Shown piece by piece: positions 22,195 through 33,299 of a DNA stretch of 64,000 nt. Every line of letters starts with the position of its first letter. Position 1 is the first letter of the stretch. A program made the translations under genes and the position numbers. The notes under the pieces were generated by a model. It was not told the origin of the DNA. It made no database searches and saw only the letters and a program-made list of their open reading frames with translations. Source of the stretch: Anagrus nilaparvatae (taxonomy: Eukaryota > Arthropoda > Insecta > Hymenoptera > Mymaridae); contig JAKSXM010000266.1 of the NCBI GenBank assembly GCA_022575985.1, forward strand, positions 1,612,001 through 1,676,000, in the 5' to 3' direction.

Positions 22195-24408
22195 CAAATC
22201 CTTGCAATGAAAATAGAAATATATATATTTTTTCAGATTCCCCACACTTAATTAAATGCGCCAGAAATCGCGTAATGTCAAAAAATCTTAAGGTATCACA
22301 TTTTTGTTTGTATAAAAAATATTTGAATAATATTCTTTCATGTAATTAAAATACATAACTATTTCAGATGGAAGGTGAAGAAATCAAATGGGATTTTTAC
22401 CGAAAACTTTACGAAGTATACAGTAATAATCCAGGCCATGAAAGAGTTTGTCCAAAATTAACTTAAATCATATTAATGTTTGCAATGCGATGAAGATGCG
22501 AGTTTTTCTGGCTACTCAGGTTTATTTATAATCATTTTTATAAAGACTTTTACTAATTTAAATATTTTTTAAACATAGATATTTAGTAGAAGTGTAGCTA
22601 CTGGAATTAATTTTTATAAAGTCCGGCATCCCAAAACGTTTCAAAATTGTGAAAAAACTGTTGAATTCTCTCTTTTTATGAACAATTTATTTGATGCTCT
22701 AAATAGGAGATTCCCAGCTGAAGGTATTAAAAAAAACGGAAAAGATTTAGAAGTAAGGGTTGACTTATGAAATAATGTTTTAAGGTGGCAAATCCATTTA
22801 GAGGAAAAAAAAGGTATCATTTACTGGATAGGTTTTCTAGTAGAAATAATTGAGATAAATTTTTCAAAATTGGCACTTTATTAGATTATAAGTTGCAAAA
22901 CATTTTTAAAAAATTTTTTTTATTTTTCCAATATGGCGTCGAATACATGTTCTCAAAGCTAGGCCTGCAGCCTCCAGCTTGTTCCATAACATACCAAATT
23001 AAATTTTTTATGTTTGTGAAATATTTTTCTTCTGGATTGATGGATTCAAATTTTGAAAAATGTAAAATTGTGAAAATTATTAAATTTTTTTCAAAAAGTG
23101 CAATTTTTTGCACATGTTTTTTTGCAATAAAAAAATGGCACGTTTTTTTGAAAATCAATTTCATCAATCCAGAAAAAAATTATATTTTAAACATGTAGCC
23201 AAAAAATTAGGAAGAACCCAAACAAACAAAAAACAGAAAATTGATTTTCAAAAAAATCTAAATGGATTTCACACCTTAATTAAATTTTTGAAAACTTAAT
23301 TCTTGTAATACATGTTTTTAATTTTTATAGGTATTGAAAAATTCTTTAAAAAGATTAAATGCTTGGGAAAAGGAGGTTAAATTAAAAAAGATTAGCAAGG
23401 AAGAATTTTTAACTTCTAATACAGCTGAGGGATTTAGAGTAACAATAAATTCCACTATAAAATTATGTGAATACTTATTAGGATTACCTGATTTCAAATA
23501 TGTATTAACAGCAAAAGTCAACCAGGATCGATTAGAAGTAAATTTTATTAGCTTTGATAATTATTTTACAATAATTTTTCTACTTTAAATAACACTTTAT
23601 TTTTAATTGATACTTATAGCAATTTTTTGGCATTATACGTCAGACTGGAGGTTCTAATGATCACCCAACTATGGTCAATTTCTTACAGCTGTACAAATTA
23701 CTTTCTATATATAAAATTATAAAGCCACCCAAATATGGTAACTGTAGAGTTATTCAAGAAGAAGGTATTGCCTCAAAAATTTCTGCTGAAGATTTTAAAC
23801 TAATTTTTAATTCTAAATCAGAGCAATCAGATAAATCTCATCATGTAAAAAATTTGCTTGATAAACTTAACAATATACTTGATACTTATGCTGATTATGA
23901 ATGCGACGATTTATTCAGTAGTGATATTAGTTTTTCATGTAGTGAAGTTACTGAATGTATCGTATTTTATATTGCTGGCTTTGTAGCACGGAAAATGCAA
24001 AAAAAATTTTGCAAGTGTGAAAAATGTAAAAGCTTTTTTGCATCTTCAATTGAGTCCATGTCCTTGCCAGTTGCAGAATTAGTAAAATTAAAAACTCGCG
24101 GAGGTTTAATATTTGTTAACCATATTTTGTTTGATTTTCTTTTGCTAATAGAAGAATATTTCATAGAAAATATTACAGCAGAAGATAATAATTATGTGTA
24201 TGAAACAGCTACAGAAAATGTTTTTAATGACCCTATTTTTCCAATGATATTGATAAAATTGTGTGAAGAGCATGCCACTGATATAATTTGCGAAATTTTA
24301 CATTACTATATTATTATGAGAATGAGACAATGGTCCAAAATAGAAAATAAGGATGTTATAAAAAAAAGCAAACAATTAAGAAAAATCTCAAGATTACAAG
24401 AAACATAA
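22195..24408 (+). pseudogene. P-element/THAP9-like transposase, N-terminally truncated
   Basis: Exons at about 22195-22292, 22368-22519, 22579-22752, 23331-23537 and 23621-24408 have GT..AG borders. Diagnostic segments are SDSPHLIK (P-family catalytic Asp region), RSVATGINFYK, QFFGIIRQTGGSNDHPT and KPPKYGNC; the C-terminal part carries CKCEKC. P and THAP9 transposases cut and paste DNA with a DDE/D-type domain and an inserted GTP-binding domain. The THAP DNA-binding domain and first catalytic Asp are absent, cut at the junction with the BEL element. One frameshift lies in exon 2 (about 22460-22468). The third intron holds an inserted repeat (22830-23300). The last exons are otherwise open. 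Confidence 0.8.
22830..23300 (+). repeat. Dispersed repeat inserted in P-like intron
   Basis: This copy matches 26130-26520: TTTTTCAAAATTGGCACTTT, ATGGCGYCGAATACA, GCAGCCTCCA.CTTGTTC and TTGATGGATTCAAATTT occur in the same order. It lies in the intron between 22752 and 23331. The short open frames are not conserved between copies, so it is non-coding. Confidence 0.75.
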
Positions 24409-25530
24409 TATTCATAAATGTAAATGATTGCAAATTTTTTATGCAGTCTTAATTATTACTATATTATTTATTTATAAAGTCTTGAAAGGTTTTTTATAAA
24501 TTCTTAAAAAGAATTATTTTTAATTAAAAAAAATGTTGCTCATAGTATAGGAACGTTATTTGTATTTTTAAAATACAATTTTTTTCAAAATTTTAAATAA
24601 TTTAAAAATTATATTACTAAAATGTATAAAGTATTTTTAAGTATGTAACAATGTTTGACAAAATGAAGAACTTATAATATGTATAGTTATGGAATGAGTT
24701 GCAAAAATTTTGATAATAAAGTACTAACAACTTCTAATATATGTATTTTTCCTGTATATTTTGAAATATAAAGTATATCTTCAACGAATAATTTAATGTG
24801 TTTTTTTCATTATTTTCTTATATATGCATATATTAAATTTTAATAATTTTTTCTGTTTAATAAATTTGATCAATTATTACTAAATTACATAAAAAAATTA
24901 AAATTTTAGAACAAGATTTTTTTTTTAAGCCAAAATAATACTTAACTCAAAATTAATTGTATAAGCATTTAAATTATCCGCGGTACTTTTTACTCGCTCG
25001 CCATCTGTCGGATTTGACTTAAAATAGCATAAAATAATCGCAGGTGCCGGTGGGCCTTCGGCCCACCTATATTCTTGCTCCGTGTCAAAAATAAATACTT
25101 CTAGTGACTCCAAAATCTGAATCTATTTGCACCATGAAAGATAAATTTATGGCGTTATTATTTTCTTGAGAGTAAATAATAGGTAAATTGATGCACTGGT
25201 TAAACGGTATATTGGTAATTAATAGTTCTCATCAAAACTACGCTATATTTTTTTGTTTATTAAAATATGGCCAACGGTCGCGGAAAGTTTATAAAAAAAT
25301 AAAGTAAAATTTACGATTACATGAAATTTCATAATGTCTTTATATCTTTTATTTGTGAATGCGAGTGATGACTCGGATTCTCAAAAAAAAAACATCAAAA
25401 CATAATAAAATTTTATGAAATTGAATATTTTACTTTAGTTTTTAATTCATCTATCCTCGTGCGTTGGCCAAATTTAAAAATATTGTTTCAAAATATTAGA
25501 AGATTGCATTTTTTGCAAAAAACGCCATTG
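24409..25530. other. AT-rich region with one strong hairpin
   Basis: Mostly featureless AT-rich DNA. At 25047-25065 there is a perfect GC-rich hairpin, GGTGGGCCTTCGGCCCACC (8-bp stem, 3-base loop), in a local GC-rich patch. It may be the end of an unrecognised element. There is no gene. Confidence 0.5.
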
Positions 25531-25950
25531 GCGCCATCTGCGATATGTTTTATACTTACAGATTCTCTTAAAAATTAAAAAATAAAATTTTTTTTGAAAA
25601 ATTTATTAAAATCCTGATATATTTAACGTTTGGTAGTACGACAAAATTAATCATTTAAAACTAAAGCAATTTAAAAATCATTTTTAGCAATTTTTTGTGT
25701 TTATTTTGATAAAAAAGGCGCATACTTTTGTTAAAAATTGCGCCATCTGCGATATGTTTTATACTTACAGATTCTCTTAAAAATTAAAAAATAAAATTTT
25801 TTTTGAAAAATTTATTAAAATCCTGATATATTTAACGTTTGGTAGTACGACAAAATTAATCATTTAAAACTAAAGCAATTTAAAAATCATTTTTAGCAAT
25901 TTTTTGTGTTTATTTTTATAAAAAAGGCGCATACTTTTGTTAAAAATTGT
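25531..25950 (+). repeat. 210-bp near-identical tandem duplication
   Basis: The unit starting GCGCCATCTGCGATATG at 25531 is repeated from 25741 with almost no differences. Each unit ends in GGCGCATACTTTTGTTAAAAATT. The copies are very alike, so the event is recent. The duplicated sequence is non-coding. Confidence 0.9.
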
Positions 25951-26129
25951 TTAATAATAATTTTATAGTTCCAATGATAGAAAAAACGTGTACATCCATA
26001 AGGCGTAGTTAAGGAAAAAGGGAGGCCTGATTATTATCTAGCCTCTTACTTGTACTTCTTAAGATAGCAGGTACAATTGGAGCACAAAAAAACGTTACTT
26101 TTTCTAAATAGTTTTTCGGGTAGAAAAAA

Positions 26130-26740
26130 TTAAGATAATTTTTTCAAAATTGGCACTTTGTTAGATTAAGTTACTAAATACTAAATTACTAAATATTTTT
26201 TTATTATTTTTTTTTAATTTCAAAATGGCGCCGAATACAGGTGCTCAAAATTAGGCCTCACGTTGGATTGCGGGCATGATTGCAGCCTCCAACTTGTTCT
26301 GAACCATACCAACTTAAATTTTATGTGTTTGTCAAACATTTTTCTTTTGGATTGATGGATTCAAATTTCGGAAATTTTTTTCAAAAATTGCAATTTTTTG
26401 GACATTTTTTTTTTGCAATAAAAAAAATTGGCACATTTTTTTTAAAAACAATTCCATTGAACCAGAACCAGAAGATAATTGTATTTTAAAAGTATAGCCA
26501 AAAAATTAGAAAGATATCTTAATTATTTTTTGAGTTATCGTGCCCGCAAATTTGAAAAACGTTATTTTGAGAATAAAGCTTTTAAAGATTAGAACACTGT
26601 ATCTTACGTCTTTCGCAGTGTCTCGCTTAATTTTTTGTAACTTCCTTATTATTCAAGATATCATTATAAAATATTTTTTCCTTATTCTTAAAATGTTTTT
26701 GAAACCAAAAAAACAATATCAGAAAATCGATTTTTTTTCC
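26130..26740 (+). repeat. Dispersed repeat, second copy
   Basis: The same family as 22830-23300, with the same motif order. This copy carries extra sequence near 26250-26280 (CACGTTGGATTGCGGGCATG). Confidence 0.7.
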
Positions 26741-26746
26741 CTACCT

Positions 26747-26929
26747 TAATGAAAGATTTTATCAGAAAAGAACAAGAAAAAACAACGCTGCCCGAGACCA
26801 CCAAAGAGACAATGACTGGCCAGCTGTTCGTGCCTGGATCAGAGCATTTATGCAAGTTATCGATGAAACCATATTAAACAATGATTTTAAGGCGTTGGAA
26901 ATAAAAAATGATGAAAATAATTTTTGATT
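26747..26929 (+). other. Short unidentified coding-like C terminus
   Basis: One frame reads about 60 residues to a TGA at about 26927. The start is basic, then a Trp-rich helix (NDWPAVRAWIRAF) and an acidic end. Codon content looks protein-like compared with the surrounding AT-rich repeats. I cannot identify it. It may be a captured exon or the 3' exon of a transposon gene. Confidence 0.3.
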
Positions 26930-27534
26930 TTTTTTTAACAGAATTTAAAAAAAAAATTAAAATTTTTGAAAAATTTGTTAATATACAAAAAAAATTATTG
27001 CAAGTATAATAAAATATATAAATTAATTAAATTTAGTACATTAACCCTCGTAGGTCACACTTCTCGAAAATCACGTACAGGTCACATATGCCCAATATGA
27101 CCCCAGCCGGTTTTTGGCCCAGGAAATAAAATAAGACCAGTCTTAAGGGTTTCAAATTAATTAAAGGTATACTTGGATATCCAATTTATGATGTTCCAGG
27201 GGTATTTAGTGAAAATTTTAAATTTTAATATGCCAAAAATATAAAAAACCAAAAAAATTCAAAAAATGGCCATTTTTTACAAAAAGTGGTATATTTTTTT
27301 TGTATTGTGATTTTAAAAAAAAAAACCAACTGCGTTTTAATTTTTAAGGATACTGCTATCCCCTAATAAAGTCAGTTTTTGGATTTGCTTCAAAAAGTAT
27401 ATTTATTTTGAAGAATGAAGGAGCACGTGAGGGAGCGGTAGGCGTAGTAAATAAAGTACACGATTTTTAGTAAAAAACTATTTTTATTTATGTTATTTAC
27501 ACTGAAAAAGTAAAAAAAATATAAAAATAACATA

Positions 27535-29838
27535 TTATTCTCCTATAGCATAACACTCTACGCATAAGTATGTTCTATGGATGTCGCACATGGACCTTTG
27601 GCAAGATGGACATTGCAATTTAGTTTTGTGATCCCCTGATCTACCACTTAAATTGCATCTTACCCTTTTTGCAAATGGGCGGTTATTATGTACAACTGGT
27701 GATTCCTTAATATTCAGGATGGCCGCGATCCCAATTTTAATATCCCTTCGAAGTTTTTTACTCGCATACCGTGCTTGAAGATGTGGCCGTACTAAATGGA
27801 GGTACAAGTTTTTCAAGCAGTAGTCAGCGTTTATATTTTCATTTTTATCACTATTTTTACTTCGGCACTTTAATAAAATACGGAAATTAACAGCAGTTTG
27901 GTCAAGAATACAAAAAAAAATACGCACTGGCCAACGTAAAGTCCTGCGAGACACAGTATGATCGTGGACCAGCTTATCAAAGTTATCATTTCCTCCTTTT
28001 GTGTTGTTGTAATGTTGAATTATAGCTTCCCTTCGACTATTTCAGTGCTATCTAAATATGTTGACAAAACGAGAACTATTTTTTTTGTGGATTATACGAA
28101 AGAAGTATTAGATCATCTGCAAAACAGTATTTCGCTGGATCCGTTTTTGAAAGTACTTTAAAATCCTGTGGAATTTGTTTTTTATTTTTTCGAATTGTAC
28201 CTGTACAAGTCAGCTTATGATCCTTAAGCATTTTCTGAAATCCTGGTAAACTGGAAAACCAGTTATCGCACGTAACCGTACGATTGGTACCGTGAACAGG
28301 CTTGGTAACTTCTTCCAAAAAATATTCAGAGACTGGAACTCCCTTAGGAGTAGAAGTTTTACCTAAGTATGGAATTGCATTTAACATGTAAGATGTATTC
28401 ACATCATTCAAGCTAATTATTTTCAGCCCATACTTATCAGGTTTAGATTTTATGTACATTCGAAACCTGTATCTACCTCTGACACCTAAAAGCTGTTCAT
28501 CAACTGTAACATTGTTATGTGCCTTATAGTAATAATTACAGTTGTGAATAAACATGTCCCATATGACTCTAATGGGATGCAAATTTATCTCCTGGATCCC
28601 GCGTTTCTTTATTATCAAAACGGAGATTGGCTGTTAGAGATGTGTATCGCAATTTTGGCATAACAGCCCTGTACATGGATATTCCGAGTATTTTCTCCCA
28701 TAGTAATTCGACGTTTACAGAGGGTTCCTTCCACCAGCCATTGTAGTATAGCAAACCTATGAGGGCTCTAATTTCAACAGAATCTGTAAGGTGATGGTAA
28801 GTTTGCATTTCAATATCCTGAGCCATCATTCTTTTTTACCTAAGTATGGAATTGCATTTAACATGTAAGATGTATTCACATCATTCAAGCTAATTATTTT
28901 CAACCCATACTTATCAGGTTTAGATTTTATGTACATTCGAAACCTGTATCTACCTCTGAAACCTAAAAGCTGTTCATCAACTGTAACATTGTTATGTGCC
29001 TTATAGTAATAATTACAGTTGTGAATAAACATGTCCCATATGACTCTAATGGGATGCAAATTTATCTCCTGGATCCCGCGTTTCTTTATTATCAAAACGG
29101 AGATTGGCTGTTAGAGATGTGTATCGCAATTTTGGCATAACAGCCCTGTACACGGATATTCCGAGTATTTTCTCCCATAGTAATTCGACGTTTACAGAGG
29201 GTTGCTTCCACCAGCCATTGTAGTATAGCAAACCTATGAGGGCTCTAATTTCAACAGAATCTGTAAGGTGATGGTAAGTTTGCATTTCAATATCCTGAGC
29301 CATCATTCTTGCGCATGTATCTTCAATTTTATCATTATTGTGCAAAGTTATAACGTCGATCATCTCCTTGGTAAAAAGGAGATCCCAGAACTGCTCCATC
29401 GTTGTTGCATCTATGTTTACAGGTCCTGGAATTAAAACCCGCGGTAAAGGGTTAGACAATGAGTCTGAAAATAAAATTGAATTAATAGTAAATGAATTAT
29501 ATACAAATTTTATATATAAATATATATAAATTACCTGATGTTCTTGTTGCTTTAACTGTGATCCACGTAAATCCATCTGATCTTCTTAGAATTGATCTAG
29601 GGCGACCACGAGCTTTTGACTCTAAAAGTCGTGCATTCAAACTTGAATTTTCTAGATCTGACTTTTCGTCGTTACTAGATACTTCAGATTCTGACTGCTC
29701 TGAATGATGATCTTCTTCATCATCAGACTCTTCGCCACCAAAGAACTCACTTTCTTCGTTCTGCAATAATTCCTCACTGATGGTAGAGGGACGTGGACGG
29801 AGATTGTATGCCATTTTTAATTCTATAATATAAATCAA
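27535..29838 (-). pseudogene. piggyBac transposase with internal duplication and frameshifts
   Basis: The N-terminal exon (29838 or Met at 29814, to about 29538) is acidic and Ser-rich. A GT..AG intron (about 29537-29465) follows, then the catalytic region. I see the MERFW-equivalent segment, RFDNKETR, TVTCDNWFSS (catalytic Asp region), YNNTKGGNDNFDKL (third catalytic region) and VSRRTLRWP. The end is a Cys/His-rich finger (CPSC..CDIH..CVEC). The enzyme would excise and insert at TTAA. The gene is broken: a 477-bp tandem duplication (28357-29310), the same frameshift at about 28570-28618 and 29046-29095 in both copies, and further frame loss near 28080-27955. Confidence 0.9.
28357..29310 (-). 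repeat. 477-bp tandem duplication inside piggyBac
   Basis: 28357-28833 and 28834-29310 are nearly identical (ACCTAAGTATGGAATTGC at 28361 and 28838; CCATCATTCTT at both ends) with only a few substitutions. Confidence 0.95.
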
Positions 29839-29949
29839 AAATATTAATATACATAAAAAACTCCATGTAGAAATGAAACCCTTAAAACTTATTTGGGGGT
29901 CCGGGACTTATCCGCCAAACGGATAATAAACTGATCAGTATGTCACGCT

Positions 29950-30110
29950 TTCTTTCATAAGTAACTGATTACGCATGCGCACAAGTGGTTATAAAATTTT
30001 TTTATTTTAGTTTTGTTTTTATAAGGTTATAAATTTTGCTTTATAATTAGAAAATAATTAATAACATATTAAAGAAAATAAATACTTTTTTATAAAATTT
30101 CAATTTTTTA
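29950..30110. other. Right flank of piggyBac
   Basis: AT-rich sequence with a single CGCATGCGC patch at about 29972. No feature is supported. Confidence 0.3.
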
Positions 30111-30420
30111 CACTAACGTATTTTCCAAATTTTCCAAGAAAAGAACTTTCAACATTATCAGGGGATTTTCGAGGTTGAGGAAGGCGTTTATATTGATAAA
30201 AAATTTTCAATTTTTCACACTGACGCATTTTCCAACTTTCCAAGATGGCGGATCAAAAAAAAATCAACATTATCTGCAGACTTTAGCGGTTAAGAAAAAC
30301 GTTTATATTGATGATGATTTTCACTTTTTTACCTTAACGTATTTTCTGATTTTCCAAGATGGCGGAAGGAAAAATATGAAAAAAAGGAAGTTTATACATT
30401 ACCTGCGAGTTTTGGAGATT
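30110..30420 (+). repeat. Minisatellite with TTTTCCAAGATGGCGGA core
   Basis: Three units of about 105 bases contain the ATTTTCCAA..TTTTCCAAG(ATGGCGGA) core followed by AAAACGTTTATATTGAT. The same core recurs at 53540-53870 and inverted at about 54160. Confidence 0.8.
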
Positions 30421-30559
30421 GAGAAGAATGTGATAATTATGAAATATAAATTTATCCTGGGGATATTGACTGCCCCAGGTATTTTTATAAGGTGGATGGT
30501 TATATATTTTGGTTGATTTATAGTTGATGTATTTGTAGATAAGTTCGAGTTCGATCTAA

Positions 30560-31200
30560 GCTGGATGAACCTAACCTGAGGCTAAGTTTTTAATTACAGA
30601 AGGAATTGTCACAATAATAACTAATAACTGATATGATATATAACTTTCACTTTATTGATTATAAGTATAGATAATAAAACTGTCTAAATCTTTAAGTCAA
30701 ACGAATTATAAAAGATACTTAATAACGGGAGTTAGTACTCTAATTAACGATGGTTATGAGTCTAAAGAATGCAATTTGGGCGCCTGAAGGGCAATATATA
30801 ATCTAAAATGAATCTGCCCATATTGCGAGATATTGGGGGAAACGTCCAATACAAAAAAGCGTCGGTCTCGTCACGTCCAATTAGCGAAGGCTTCCCTAAT
30901 TATTACCGAGAATCGCGAGGTGGGATTTATGCAGTTTATAACGCCTAAATCCCTCCTAATTTATGCCATAGCTGACTTTTGGTCCCACGCTATTGTGCTA
31001 GATCAGCAACAGCGGAAATGCACCTGCGGGTTCCTATGTCGTCTGTAATATTAATACAGCTATCGGATATAGGGTTTACTATTTATATATATATCAAATG
31101 TTAGGCACATAAATTTTGACCTACCATACGTAACATGTTATAAACACAATTAAATTGAAAAAAAGTGATATTTTTGAATAATAAATATATCTCAAAAATA
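30560..31200. other. Non-coding block, possibly an old LTR
   Basis: A GC-richer patch at about 30770-31050 in AT-rich DNA carries short open frames but no recognisable protein. A GTCACAATAAT stretch at about 30608 could be an LTR edge, but no partner was found. Confidence 0.25.
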
Positions 31201-31211
31201 AAAAGATGCCA

Positions 31212-31237
31212 GAGCCGGTGGGATTTGAACCCACGAT
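31212..31237 (-). repeat. tRNA-like T-arm fragment
   Basis: On the minus strand, GTGGGTTCAAATCCCACCGG is a complete T-arm with the canonical TTCAAAT loop, followed by an acceptor-like CTCTGGCA. No D-arm or anticodon arm precedes it, so it is a fragment. Confidence 0.6.
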
Positions 31238-31282
31238 TATTTCATAATTAATTTCATAAATGTATTCATAATTATTTATATT

Positions 31283-31316
31283 CACGTATCCCTTGGATAA
31301 AACCTCAGGATACGTA
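31283..31316. other. Hairpin between two tRNA fragments
   Basis: CACGTATCC and GGATACGT pair across a loop of about 16 bases, between the two tRNA-like pieces. Confidence 0.5.
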
Positions 31317-31324
31317 ACATAAAG

Positions 31325-31395
31325 TGGCTCCCCGACCGGGAGTCGAACCCGGGTCGCCCGTGTGACAGGCGGGAATAATTGCCGTTATTACACAA
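31325..31395 (-). pseudogene. tRNA-Asp(GUC)-like pseudogene
   Basis: On the minus strand the anticodon arm CCGCCTGTCACACGGG (anticodon GTC), the T-arm CCCGGGTTCGACTCCCGG and the 3' acceptor strand TCGGGGAG are clear and followed by CCA. The D-arm is degenerate and the 5' acceptor strand is not complementary, so it is unlikely to fold into a working tRNA. The CCA could be chance, or a sign that it was copied from a mature tRNA. Confidence 0.7.
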
Positions 31396-31919
31396 ATTTT
31401 CAGTTGCAAAAAATTATTGAAAAATTAAAAAAGTTTTTCAATTAATTTTTCCAACGAATATAATATTGATATCTGCTATGTCGAATATTTAAATGCATAC
31501 CACATTCAGTAGTAGAATTATTAACATCATTTTTTAGTATGACCGATTCTTAATTAATTATTTAAATTTAGTATAATTAAATTTAGTGCAATTATAAAAC
31601 AATTTTCGCTAAAAAAGCAAAATAATACTCTTATAAAATTATTAATAATACATTTTAATTTTTTACAATCAAATATATATTATTATTTTGCAAATACCTT
31701 GCTTGTAAAAATCCTTATCCTATAATATTACTAGAGTTAAAAAATAGTTATATTTTGATTGTTAAATTTCAATAATTAAGTTATATTCAAAAAAAATTTG
31801 CAAAGCATATTTATCTTTATTCCAAAGAGTATCAAATAGAGAAAAATAATAATCAAACCATAAAATTATAGTAAAATAATTTTTATTAATAATTAAACAA
31901 ATTATTTTTTTTCTTACAG

Positions 31920-32061
31920 ATTACTTTTGCGTCGCGTAAAAGCGTCTAATAAAAGAAATTTCATAATTAAAGGCTCAAGCTATCTTCTTAATGAAATTTT
32001 AGATAATGCATTGCAAGTAGGAATTATTTCTGAAAAACATAATATTTTTATTACCTCACTG
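31920..32061 (+). pseudogene. Single exon resembling a kainate-type glutamate receptor N-terminal domain
   Basis: The exon is bounded by TTCTTACAG and GTAAGT and is open for 47 codons. It encodes a strand-helix-strand reading NFIIKGSSYLLNEILD, then ALQVGIISEKHNIFITSL. In kainate receptors the amino-terminal (LIVBP-like) domain has this pattern: an Ile/Val strand, a helix with Ala-x-x-x-Gly-hydrophobic, and a Phe/Tyr-x-Thr-Ser/Thr-Leu strand. I found no neighbouring exon of the same protein within the window. It is either a lone captured exon or part of a host gene with very long introns. Confidence 0.45.
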
Positions 32062-33295
32062 GTAAGTACTTTTATTTATTAATAATTTACGGTTTAATAA
32101 CTTAAATAGTTCAATAACTTAATGCAATTGAACTGCGGAATAGAAAAACAGGTAATACGGTTTTTATTATTAAAAAATTAAAAAAAAAAATTCGCGACTT
32201 TTATATTTTTTTTTTATTGTAAAAATATTTATTTTGGTCATGATAACGAAGTACAAAATATGAAAAAAAATTTTCACTTATTGATATTAACAAACTACTA
32301 ATTATTATTCCGATGTTTAAAACTTTTTTGCTATAATTTTTTTCAAACATTTTGGAGCTGAAATATTAAGTAGGACGATTTTCACTAAAACCAAAACTTT
32401 AACTTCAAACCAAAAAAGTATCGAAGTAATTTTTACTAGGAAAAAACGTGAAACGAGGGGAAAAATCGAGGAAGTCTTCAAGATTATTTATGAATAAAAA
32501 TTTTTTAATTTAGAACAATAATAATCAATAAACAATTAAAACAAACAAGGCGTATTATTAAACGCGCGTGGCAAAGAAATACATACAGAAATTATGCTTA
32601 GTTATACTAAGGTTTGTTCGACCAAAAAAAATTAAAATTTACGGCACATGACTAGAGTGAAACCTAAGAGAGACCCACACGAGTTAAAGTGAACTTTTAT
32701 AAAAATTCATATTTAAATTAACCTTTTGTTATTATTATTCCTGAACATTCTTATTTATTTTTTAGCATTTTTAAAAGGTAATAAATTAAAAAAAATTGAA
32801 TACTTAATTAATAAATAGTGCAAAAAATGGTAAAATGGTTTTATAAAAAAAGGCAATGTAAAGTAAATGTAAAGTAGTTTATAAAATTATTATTCTGTAT
32901 ACTGTTTAATACTTTTCTCTGTTTAAACATTAAAAAAAAAAAAAAAATGAACGTAAGAGTAGAAAACAAACATGCATTTAGATGGAAACTAAGACCAACT
33001 ATTTCACGAGAACCCCGTATTTAAAGCATTGTTACCTGATCAGCCCAAAAAACATTATTAGTAATTATGATTTTTTAATTATTTTATGCGAGCTAAAACA
33101 AGACAGTTTATTCGACTAAAAACTGATAAGAAAAATATTTTTTTTATAATATGCTACATTTTTTATAAAATACCTTATTAATTCATTTTTTTTCACCATT
33201 TTCCTAACTTTTTTTATAAAAGTAAATTTTTAACCTAATTTTTTAAAACGCTCCAAAATGGAAAGTTGCAAAACTAATCCATAATAAAAAAAGTA
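32062..33295. other. AT-rich region without genes
   Basis: I see only homopolymer runs and nothing that reads as coding. Confidence 0.4.
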
Positions 33296-33299
33296 TATT

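Larger units (their letters stand above)
27045..29838 (-). mobile_element. piggyBac-like transposon
   Basis: On the left, TTAA at 27041-27044 is followed by CCCTCGTAGGTCACAC, the form of a piggyBac terminal repeat next to its TTAA target. AGGTCACA recurs at 27078. The transposase gene fills the minus strand. No mirror-image TTAA-bordered terminus is visible on the right, although TTAAGGGTTTCA occurs in inverted form at about 27150 and 29880, perhaps subterminal repeats. Confidence 0.75.

Noticed and set aside
31325..31395. Functional tRNA-Asp gene
   Set aside because: The 5' acceptor strand and D-arm do not match, so a cloverleaf cannot close.
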